Source of the DNA: CAYQUL01 sp964568925
Lineage (GTDB): Bacteria > Patescibacteriota > Microgenomatia > UBA8517
Direction of reading: 5' to 3'
NCBI GenBank assembly: GCA_964568925.1
Contig: CAZMSJ010000010.1
Span: 1-38,384 of the forward strand
Length of the DNA: 38,384 bases
Positions 21,427-30,900 of the stretch are shown piece by piece. Both the position numbers and the translations under genes were made by a program. Each line of letters starts with the position of its first letter. Position 1 is the first letter of the stretch. Under the pieces are notes generated by a model, which worked only from the letters and a program-made list of their open reading frames with translations, was not told where the DNA came from and searched no databases.

Positions 21427-23108
21427 GGTTTTGGATACAAACTCGTTCCAGTCATAACACTGGGCTTCGGTAGTTTCAGTATATCAAGAATTGTTGGTGC
21501 AACATCAGCAAGTTTCCCTTGAGGCAAGGTGATATTCTTGTTTTTTAAGTTATTACTGATGATATGGAATGGAACTGGATTATTTGAGTGTCCCGTCTCT
21601 GTCGTTCCATCACGAGTCGTAAAGAAATAACTCAAGGTGTCATAGGCAAGTAACTCTTCAGCATTGCCATGATCAGCAGTAATTAAGAGAGTTCCATCGT
21701 GAGCAAGTACTGCTTCCGCAATCTGGCCAATCGCAGTATCAACGGTTTGACAGGCAGAGATAGTGGCATCAAGATTCCCAGTGTGGCCCACCATATCAGG
21801 GTTGGCAAAATTGAGCATTATAAAATGATACTTTGATGCACTAAGAGCCCTTTTGACTTCTTTTACTACCCCCCATGCATTCATCTCTGGTTTTTTGTCG
21901 TAGGTAGGAACTTTTGGTGAAGGCACAACAACAACATCTTCATTTGGGAACTTCGCTTCTCGAAGACCATCAAAGTAATAGGTAATCATTCGCTCCTTTT
22001 CACTTTCTGAAATATGGATTTGATTCATACCATGTTCAGAAAAAATTTGAGCGAGACCTTGGTCAACCGGATTATTTGGGAATGCAATCGCAGATACTGG
22101 TAACTTCTTTTGATACTCGGTCATCGTCACAAAGAATACATTCTTCGGTGCAACACTTCGTTTAAACGTGGCTCCAGAGGCAGACTTCACGGCAACGGTA
22201 CCTTGATCATGGTTATATCCCCATGCAAATGCATCAAGGTGCTCAAAGTCAGGTAAAACAAAGGACATGGTTAGCTCACGAGGTCGGTCTACCCGGAAGT
22301 TAAAAAAGATAGCAGCATCATTGTCTGAAACAGTGCTGGCCTTGCCACTCCCATCAAGAATAACTGAAGGAGGCACAAACTCATCGGTGTTACCTGAATT
22401 GTATGCATCATTCATAGCATCAATTGGATCTTTAAATTGAGCACCAGTACCGGCAACCATAGACTCGTATGTCTTCTGTATTCTCTCCCAACGGGCATCA
22501 CGATCCATTGCATAGTAGCGACCAGAGATAGTACAAATTCTCCCCACTCCCGTCTCATTTAAACGAGCGTGAACACTTGCAATCACTTCGCGACAGGTTG
22601 TAGGTGGTGCGTCACGACCATCGGTAAACAAATGGAAACAGACATTTTTGATCTCACTTCTTTTACAAAATTCGATTAAGGCCATTAAGTGAGGAAGAGA
22701 TGAATGAACGTTCCCTTGGCTGGCAAGCCCCATGATATGAAGTTTGCCTCCTGTTTTGCGAACGTGTGCTACAGCAGCGAGGAATGCTTCATTTCGATAG
22801 AAGGAACCATCTGAAATGGAAGTGTTAATTCTGACTAAGCTTTGATAAATGGTTCTACCGACACCGATTGTTAAGTGACCTACCTCAGAGTTACCAACTT
22901 CGTTCGCAGGCAGTCCAACTGACTCACCTGAAGCAATAAGTTGACCATGAGGGTAGAGCGCCTCAAATGAATGCATGTTTGGAGTTTTGGCGCGGTAGAT
23001 GGCGTTTCCTTCAGAAGCAGGAGCAATACCCCACCCGTCATAAACCACAAGAACTACTGGCTTTAAACCAGCAATTGATTTGCTTTTGAAAAAATCAAAA
23101 ATAGACAT
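21423..23108 (-). CDS. gpmI: Cofactor-independent phosphoglycerate mutase (GpmI)
   Basis: The start is ATG 23108, 4 nt after the stop of the upstream c-like gene; an ATG at 23144 would overlap that gene. The 561-residue product has the phosphatase-type core: VVYDGWGIAP with metal ligand Asp24, EVGNSEVGH with catalytic Ser74, HLFTDGRDAPP, RYYAMDRD, NPDMVGHTGN, ITADHGNAEE and TGHSNNPVPF. It interconverts 3- and 2-phosphoglycerate using Mn. It is normal in sequence but oddly placed: it sits inside the ATP synthase operon, coupled by overlap to the b subunit gene. This ties a late glycolytic enzyme to the same transcript as the ATPase. Confidence 0.96.
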   Translation of the reverse strand: MSIFDFFKSKSIAGLKPVVLVVYDGWGIAPASEGNAIYRAKTPNMHSFEALYPHGQLIASGESVGLPANEVGNSEVGHLTIGVGRTIYQSLVRINTSISDGSFYRNEAFLAAVAHVRKTGGKLHIMGLASQGNVHSSLPHLMALIEFCKRSEIKNVCFHLFTDGRDAPPTTCREVIASVHARLNETGVGRICTISGRYYAMDRDARWERIQKTYESMVAGTGAQFKDPIDAMNDAYNSGNTDEFVPPSVILDGSGKASTVSDNDAAIFFNFRVDRPRELTMSFVLPDFEHLDAFAWGYNHDQGTVAVKSASGATFKRSVAPKNVFFVTMTEYQKKLPVSAIAFPNNPVDQGLAQIFSEHGMNQIHISESEKERMITYYFDGLREAKFPNEDVVVVPSPKVPTYDKKPEMNAWGVVKEVKRALSASKYHFIMLNFANPDMVGHTGNLDATISACQTVDTAIGQIAEAVLAHDGTLLITADHGNAEELLAYDTLSYFFTTRDGTTETGHSNNPVPFHIISNNLKNKNITLPQGKLADVAPTILDILKLPKPSVMTGTSLYPKP

Positions 23109-23112
23109 ACGG

Positions 23113-23871
23113 TTAGAGTGACAAAATGAGATACGCCAAACCAAGACCAGTTAGAAATATAACAATCATGATCAAAATATTAAAAAATATAGTAATCGTG
23201 ATCGTTCTCTGTGCGAGTGGATTTCGACCAACTGCTTCCACAGATGCACGAGCCATTCGTCCAAAGTAGCTAAATGCGAACATAAACGCGATCACCGTAA
23301 CAAGAGCAGCCAAGATGTAACGAAGGGCCGCTAATGGCGTTATAACAGGTGTGGCAAGTCCTTCCCGTATAATCTCAAGAAGATTAGTTCGAGAGTCAGT
23401 AAAGATAGTTGTTGGATAGATATTAATACCTACGAGGATTTCACTGGCTCCGGTTTCACTTCCATCTTCAAGCGCGTTCCCTATGACGTACCCATTGCGT
23501 GAGGCTTTCATACCTTCCCCTGCGGTACTCGAAGAAGTAATAAGGTCACCTTTCTTTATTTGACCGTTCTCAGTATTAACCTTAACAATAGTGCTTCCGC
23601 TTCGTGCAACAAACTTACCACCAACAAGTTCAGTAGGAACTAGCTCAATTGCTGGTAAGTCAGTAGCAATACCATAGAGACTACTGCTGTAGCGCGAGGT
23701 ACAAGGGACAAGCCCTGAAGAACCAGAACACATGATGGTACCGTTATTAGTCGTATCAGAGATATCAAGCTTCTCTGACATACCTGATGAGGTTACTTGA
23801 GCGTAAGACACATACGGAAACAATGCAGACAAAAAGATAAAGACACTAATAAGGAGTAATTGATACTTCAT
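23113..23871 (-). CDS. Secreted beta-module fused to an ATP synthase c-subunit-like hairpin without the carboxylate
   Basis: The 252-residue protein has three parts. Residues 1-24 are a signal peptide ending VSYA. Residues about 30-155 form an extracytoplasmic beta-rich module, including GQIKKGDLITSSSTAGEGMK (103-122) and YVIGNALEDG (128-137), closely similar to a module near the C-terminus of the 3420-residue protein (RVQVKIAS..GDFITTSSEAGRGMK). Residues 180-252 form two membrane helices joined by a loop VEAVGRNPLA (211-220), which strongly resembles the c-subunit loop (EAIGRNPEA type). In true c subunits a Glu or Asp sits about 18 residues after the loop proline; here that stretch is all hydrophobic (NILIMIVIFL, 231-240). 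The Gly-rich pattern of c helix 1 is also lost. It heads the ATP synthase operon, 4 nt before gpmI. It cannot be a normal proton carrier; structural or assembly roles are possible. Confidence 0.8.
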   Translation of the reverse strand: MKYQLLLISVFIFLSALFPYVSYAQVTSSGMSEKLDISDTTNNGTIMCSGSSGLVPCTSRYSSSLYGIATDLPAIELVPTELVGGKFVARSGSTIVKVNTENGQIKKGDLITSSSTAGEGMKASRNGYVIGNALEDGSETGASEILVGINIYPTTIFTDSRTNLLEIIREGLATPVITPLAALRYILAALVTVIAFMFAFSYFGRMARASVEAVGRNPLAQRTITITIFFNILIMIVIFLTGLGLAYLILSL

Positions 23872-23874
23872 AGT

Positions 23875-24051
23875 TCATGCTAACCTGATATCAACCTCAA
23901 TGCAAACTCCACAAAAATGAGGTGAAATGTCTAATATTGGCGTAAAGAAAACAGCGAGAAAAACGACAAAAGTAACAAGAAACGCAATCCAACCGACACG
24001 AAAGATATGTTGAAGCTGCGTTAGTTTGGAACAGTGTAAAAGTCAGGGCAA
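23875..24051 (-). pseudogene. Possible decayed small membrane ORF upstream of the c-like gene
   Basis: On the minus strand a frame open from 24042 to its TGA at 23877-23875 ends 3 nt before the next ATG, as operon genes do. It reads QLQHIFRVGWIAFLVTFVV, then FLAVFFTPILDISPHFCGVC, a plausible membrane helix with a CxxC. It has no ATG, GTG or TTG. The only in-frame candidate, TTG at 24051, is followed two codons later by TGA. Either it is a remnant or the resemblance is chance. Confidence 0.25.
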
Positions 24052-24910
24052 GTTACCTCAATAAATATATATAAGAGTGGACATCAAGAAGATAAAAATA
24101 TTACATAAAAATGGCCATACAATCTATAGGTTTTATAGAAAAATATTTTGAAAAACAACATGTGCAGTAAATAGCAAAACACCTTTAAAGGATTGTCAGG
24201 TAACTCCCTACAGGTTTCTCCTTTCAAGAAGACCTTGTTTCTCCGAACAAGGAGCGTAGGTAAAAATACGAGAGGTCTATCAATGTCTATAAATCTCACC
24301 CATCGATTACACAAGGACTCTCCCTTCAAGGAAGCTTAAATTGTTGTGGATAAAAACCATTAACGCAAAGAGAGATTAAGACTAAAGGATAACATATAAA
24401 TTACATTCTTTATATAACTTTAAAAAGGTATTAATGGATGCTTCTCTTAGTAGATAGAAAGCAAATGATATAAAGTGTCTCTTCTCTTAACAGATGCCCT
24501 TTAAACCTCGAATAAACAGGCCGCGAGCGATACAAAGAGAGATGTAGTACTCACAAAAAGACTTAAATATATACATAAGATAAAGAATATACTCCACAGA
24601 TCAACGAAATGGGTGATTCGTAATACCAAAGTTCATCACTTCTCTACTATCTGTTTCTTTTAGGTTAAAAAGTACGTGCGTTAATGAACTTCTTATTTCT
24701 CCGCAACTTAGATTTAGCCAACAATACACCCATTTGCGGATAATTTCAAGCTCATTTTTAAACGCACACGTCGATATAGTATGTAATTTAGTATCAATCA
24801 AATTACCTCTTAGAATTCTTAAAGAGTAGAACAGACTATATCATCAACTAGCGACGTCGAGGCTTAATGCGTGAGCTTAGAAATTGCAGGAAAAGTGCGC
24901 CTAAAAAGTG
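23880..24910. other. 1.0-kb intergenic region between the ATP synthase operon and the giant gene
   Basis: Apart from the doubtful small ORF at its left end I find no supported gene. It contains the palindrome CCTTTAAAGG (24182-24191) and two adjacent hairpins. GGTTTCT pairs with AGAAGACC (24213-24234, one bulge), and CCTTGTT pairs with AACAAGG (24233-24252, perfect). They share two bases, so they compete. A consensus DnaA box lies at 24345-24353. It should hold the promoter for the leftward ATP synthase operon, but no convincing -35/-10 pair was found. Confidence 0.5.
24345..24353 (-). promoter_or_regulatory. Perfect DnaA-box-like 9-mer
   Basis: TGTGGATAA on the plus strand (TTATCCACA on the minus strand). 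It is the second exact copy in the window, also in a gap between genes. Isolated, so not evidence of an origin. Confidence 0.35.
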
Positions 24911-24939
24911 TTGACATGAGGGTGAAGAACTTAGACAAT
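24911..24939 (+). promoter_or_regulatory. Promoter of the giant HTH-repeat gene
   Basis: A perfect -35 TTGACA (24911-24916), a 17-nt spacer and GACAAT (24934-24939) predict a start near 24946 and a leader of about 30 nt. Three related hexamers follow one another here: TAGACA (24932), TAGACA (24945) and TAGATA (24953), possible operator half-sites. No clear ribosome site precedes the ATG at 24975. Confidence 0.7.
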
Positions 24940-24974
24940 GAATGTAGACATATAGATACAAAAAGTACAAGTTT

Positions 24975-27900
24975 ATGAATACCCTGCCCAACACAACCAC
25001 ATTCCTAACGATCCAAGACACGGCTAAAATGCTCAAAGTCTCAACAAAAACGTTGCGACGATGGGAAGCAAAAGAAATACTAGTTCCAGTGAGAACTGCT
25101 GGTAGTCACAGAAGATATACAGCTGCTCAAGTACGAGAATACAAAGATTCGTTAAAGATTAAAAAGACCAAGCCACAACTTACTGGTCCAGTACTCGTAG
25201 AGGAAGCTGTAATTGAAAAACAGACTCCAGTTATTGCAAGCCAAGCAGCAACCTCACCAGTAATTTTTACCGCAAGTGCTAAGGAAGTTGACCCATTCGA
25301 GTTTGTTTCTCCAATCCAAGCACAAACTAACAATATCCGCACCGAATCAGTTGTATTAAGTAAGCCTAAACAAAAGAAATTATCCGCAAAAATACTAGCC
25401 TCAAGCGTTTTCCTCGCAGGATTAATTGTTATGGCCACTGCGGTTCTTTCTGCAACTGGATTTTCAAAGCCAGGTGCATCAGCACTCAATGGAAATGAAG
25501 CACAAGTTCTCGCATCTAAAGATACGCTTCAAACATTGAACTTAAATATTAATATTCCTGCTGAATTCCGTAGTACATTATCAGTAGGTGAAGCTTTTAC
25601 AGCGAACTCAACAGCAACAGTTGCAGGACAACTCGCTGTAACAAGTGGTGACATAACAACAAATGGAGTTACCTTGTCACTTGATGCGCCCCTTACACAA
25701 TTAACTGGTAACTTAGCAATTGGTGGAACATCTATTACTTCAGCCGCTGACTTAACAATTAACCCAACAGGTGGAGGAACAAGAATAGGAACAGCAACAC
25801 CAACAAGCGTTGACCTCGCGGGCAGCGATCTTTTCGTTTCTGGGGATATTGAAACAGCTGGTGTTGCATACATCACTACACTTTCAATCAATGGCGATGA
25901 ATTTACAGACTTAACAGGAAGTGGACTTCAGGTATCAAGTGGAACACTTGCAACAACATTAGGAACATCAGTGACTGGTGATGAAATTGAAGATGATTCA
26001 ATCAAAGAAGTAGATCTTAATATTTCAAACGCACCCACAAGCGGTCAAACCCTAACATACAACAGTTCAACTGGTGGTTTTACCTGGGCATCTGTTGCAA
26101 GTCTCTTTACTGATGGTGGAGCTGTTACCTATTTAACTGACACCACTGACAACTTTAGTGTTGGTACAACGAGTAGTCTTGCAACCATCGCTGCAGTTGG
26201 TGGAAGTGATCAAATTCAATTGTTAGCTCGTGCAAATAGTACACAAACAAACAATATCTTCGAAGTTCAAAACTCAGCAGGAACCAGTAGATTCAGTGTA
26301 GATAACACTGGAAACACAGTAGCAGCTGGAAGTTCAACGGTCGGTACCCTCATAATTAACTCTGACACCTTCACAGACTTAACTGGAAATGGTTTGCAAG
26401 TATCAGGGAACACACTCACTCTTTCCCTACCAACAGCAACAGATGCCCTCTCTTCTACGACATCAACTGGAAGTGGACTTGAAGTACTTTCAACAGGGCT
26501 TACTCTTTTGCAAGGTTGTTCAACCGGACAAGTATTAAAGTGGAACGAAGCAAATGATAGTTGGGAATGTGGAAACGATACCGGTGGAAGTGCCGCAATT
26601 GTAAACGTCTATACAGATGGCACACCAGTTGGGGCAAGTGTCGATACCATTAACTTTGGTACTGACTTTACCGTAACCGCATCCCCAACCAATCAAGCGA
26701 ATGTTTCTGTTGCAGATGATGCTCTAAACTTCACTGAGCTCTCAGATAGTTTAGTGCTTGACGCAGCAACAACCATTACCGCGGGTTCAGCCCTTTCACT
26801 CACGATTGGAAATAACGCCACTCTTACAACAACTGGAACTGGTTCAATTATTGCAACTGATGTTGTCTGTACCGATTGTATTGCTTTGGGAACTGAAACA
26901 AGTGGAAACTTTGTTTCAACAATAACAGCTGGTAACGGTATAACAGGAACAGCTTCAAGTGAAGCTGCTACCCCTACAATTGCGGTTGACGAAGCATATG
27001 GATTTACCTTAACCGGGAATAACGCATTCACTCCATCAACAACAAACGATATTACGTTTAATCTAGACTCTGATTCAACAATTGTACTTTCAGGTTTGCA
27101 GTCAGCCAGTGGAACAGCACTCTGTGTTGAGGCTGTTACAAATAACCTCATAACATGTGCATCTGGTACTTCTCTAACAGGATCTGGTACAACAGGAAGA
27201 ATTGCCAAGTTTACAAACACAAGTGTCTTAGGTGATTCACTTATCTCTGAAAGTGGAACAACCATTGGACTAAACACAGCTACAGCAATCAGTGGAACAT
27301 CAGTAACATCAGTCGACTTTGGTGCAGCAACCCTTACGTTTAACGGAGCAGGAAATGTTGTTACCACAACAACAAACGCATTAACGCTTGATTCCGGTAC
27401 AACAGGTACGGTTAACCTTGGTACAGGAAATAATGCAAAAACAATTAACATTGGAACTGGTACCGCAGGAAATACGGTAAACATTGCAAACAACAATTCA
27501 ACAGCAGACACAATCGCATTAGGCTCTGCTTTGGACACACTCACAATTGCTGGTACAACAGGAATTACTGGAGCTACAACTATTAACGGAAGTGGTTCAG
27601 CTGCTACAAATATTGGAACAGGTACAAGTACAGGAACGGTGACCATAGGTCGTGCTACAAACACTGATTTAGCACTAAACGATGCACAATGGAGTATTAC
27701 CGGAGCTGGTGCAGCTAGTTTTGCAGACCTTACCGCAAGTGGAACAATCACTTTCTCAAGTATTGGAACTGGATATGTAAAGGCAGCCAGTGGAGTTATC
27801 TCAACAAGTGCAACGGTTGCAACCTCAGACCTATCAGGAACCTTATTCACAAACTCATCAGATTCAAATGCAGGAACAAATACCGTTCTCCAAGGTGACA

Positions 27901-30900
27901 CGGTTGCAATTAATGGTGGAACAAATGGAGTTGATACAAGCTTAACCAATGACACCTACACGATTAACCTCGACACCACCGAGGTCGGTTCAACAACCTT
28001 TGGATCAGGTTCAGCTCTTACCTGGACCTTTGATGCTTCTGCTGGAACTGACACAACCATTGCTTTTGGAAACGATGTTCAAACCTTTACCACAGCCTCT
28101 GCAGTCTTTTCTGGGGACCTTGCAGTTAACGGTGCTGACATTACAACCAGTGGTGTAACAGCAACAATCTTTAACTCAAATGCGACGAGTGTAACAATCG
28201 GAAGTGCAGCCACGACCCTCTCTCTTGGTGCGGCAACAGGTACAGCAACGATTGCAAATGCAACCGTTAACCTTTCAAACGGAGTTTTGCAGACAAATGG
28301 AGTACAAAGACTTTCAAATGCTGGTGCACTTGGAAACATCACTGGGTTCACACAAACATCAGGGACATTTGCAGCAACCCTTTCAACAACTAATGCTGCA
28401 ACCTTCTCATCAAGTACAACAAATTCAGATTCAATTGCACTTCTCCCTCAATCAGGGACTGCAACAAACTCATTTACCGGAACAATTACCACTGCAGACT
28501 TAACCGCAAACAGAACATATACCTTGCCTGATGCAACTGGAGACATCTGTTTATCAACTGGTAACTGTGCGGGCTCAGGTGGAGGCATCGTTGGAAGTGG
28601 TTCAAACAACACTGTTGCAAAGTTTACTGGTACTGGAACAATTGGAGATTCAAGTATTACGGATGACGCAACAACCGTAACAATAACAGCAAACAAAAAC
28701 TTTGCTTTAGCTGATGGAACAGGAGTATTAACTCAAACCTATTCCCCATCTGGCGCCACAACAGGAGCAACAGCTACAACAATTACACCAAAGTTTGGTA
28801 TCAATGCAGCGGACCAAACATTAACTGGAATACTGGTTAACCCAAATACAAATTCAAACGCTGACAGTGGAGATGTTCTCTATGCAATTAACCTTGAAGA
28901 CATCACAGGTAGTTCAGCAACGGAAACTGCACTTCGAATTGGAACAGGATATGATGCAGCAGTCTTATTTGAAACAGGAAGTAATGATGTGAAGTTAACA
29001 GTCACTGCCCCAACGGGTGCAACCAGAAGCTTGAATATTCCACAACTCACGGCTGACGCAGATATCTGTACAACTCTCGGTAACTGTGCTGGTGTTGGCG
29101 GAACCGGAACCATTACCGGTGTTACCGCAGGAAGTGGTTTAACTGGTGGAGGCGCAAGTGGTTCAGTAACCTTAGATATTGGTGCAGGAACTGGTATCTC
29201 AGTTGTAGCTGATGCAATTGCCTTGGACTTCTCAGCAGCACTCTCAGGTGACCACACGTTGTCAGCTGATGAAGCAAAGTTTGGTCAGTCAGGAATTATC
29301 TTTGAGGGTTCAACAGCAAACACCATTGAAACTTACCTAGCGGTAACAAACCCTACATCAACCGACAAAACAATTACTCTTCCAGATGCATCAGGAACCG
29401 TTATCTTGTCAGGCCACACGTTCACAGGAGATGTAACAGCTACACTTGGGGCATCAGGCACAACAGCATTAACGATTGCATCTGATTCAGTTGCACTTGG
29501 AACTGATACAACAGGGAACTACATTGCAACAATCACCGGGAACACACAAGTTGGCGTCAGTGGTTCAGGAAGTGAATCAGCTGGTGTCACCTTATCAATT
29601 AACTCTGACTCAATTACAACTTCAGAATTAAATGCAACACTTACCTTCTCAGATGGTGACCTTGTTGATCTCTCAAGTATCAACAACAGTAGTGCAACGG
29701 AAGGGTTAAGGCTTCCACAAAGTACCTCATGTACCTCTGGTACAGCAGAAGGTCAAATTTGTTGGGATACAGACAACGATATCTTAGTCTTAGGAACTGG
29801 AAGTGGAACTGCAAACATTCTTTCTAGTGCATCTACCCTCTTCTCAGTTGCTGGTGACTCAGGAAGTGATGCAGTAACTGCAGGACAAACTGTAACTGTG
29901 GCAGGTGGAACCAATGGAATTGATACAACTGAAAGTGGAAGAACTGTAACAGTTAACTTAGACACAACTGAGATTGGTTCAACAACCTTTGGATCAGGTT
30001 CAGCTCTCACTTGGACCTTTGATGCTTCAGCTGGAACTGACACAACCATTGCATTTGGAAATGACACCCAAACCTTTACAACTGGTACAGCAACCTTCTC
30101 AGGCAATGAAACAATTCAAGGAACAACCGGACTCATCTTGTCAGGAAATGGTGCAAATATCAGTTTCTCTGGAACAGGCACACACACAATCAGTAACAGC
30201 AACACAGACTCTGCCTTAACCCTAAACTCAAACGGTGCAGGTGCATTAACCCTTGATTCAACTGGAACTGGTACGGTTAACCTTGGTACCAGTAACAATG
30301 CAAAGACAGTAAATATTGCGACAGGTACCGCAGGAAACACGGTTAACATTGCAACTGATAATTCAGTTGCTGATGCCATTAATATTGGTTCAGCACTAGA
30401 TACACTCACAATTGCAGGCACAACTGGAATCACCGGTACTACAACTATTAATGGAAGTGGTTCTTCAAACACAAATATTGGAACTGGTACAAGTACAGGA
30501 ACGGTAACTATTGGGCGCGTTACAAACACTGATCTTGCGCTAAACGATGCTAACTGGAATGTAAGTGGTGCCGGTGCTGCAAACTTTGTTTCAATTGGAG
30601 CAACAACGGCTGGAAGTGGAGCGTTTACTACTCTTTCAAACACCAGTGGAATTACCTCAACCAGAACATTTGCGGCAAATTCTGGAACAACAGTTAATAT
30701 CTCTGATATCACCTTTACAACACCGGCTGACTCAAGTGGAACAAACGTAAGTCAGGCAATCAACATCACACCAACTATTGGTAACGCTACATCAGGAACA
30801 AACACCGCAAACATCATTAATATCGGTGCAGTTTCAGGAGATGCTCAAGTTTCCTTGAATGCGATTAACATTGGTGCATTAACAGGTACAGCTGCAACTG

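Noticed and set aside
24043..24045. TGA read as glycine (recoded stop) to rescue the small ORF upstream of the c-like gene
   Set aside because: Other genes here end at TGA directly followed by terminators or overlapping starts, so the standard meaning of TGA applies.
24084..24329. 81-codon minus-strand ORF in the 1-kb gap (and 24601-24801)
   Set aside because: Unusual composition, no ribosome site or operon spacing, and it crosses the hairpins at 24213-24252. Not supported as a gene.
26693..27955. Long open frames on the minus strand inside the giant gene (also 28079-28351, 31013-31906, 32492-33514 and others)
   Set aside because: They are rich in Val, Pro, Ser and Ala, as expected from the reverse of a Thr/Gly/Asn-rich repeat gene that lacks reverse stops. 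They have no family resemblance and no ribosome sites.
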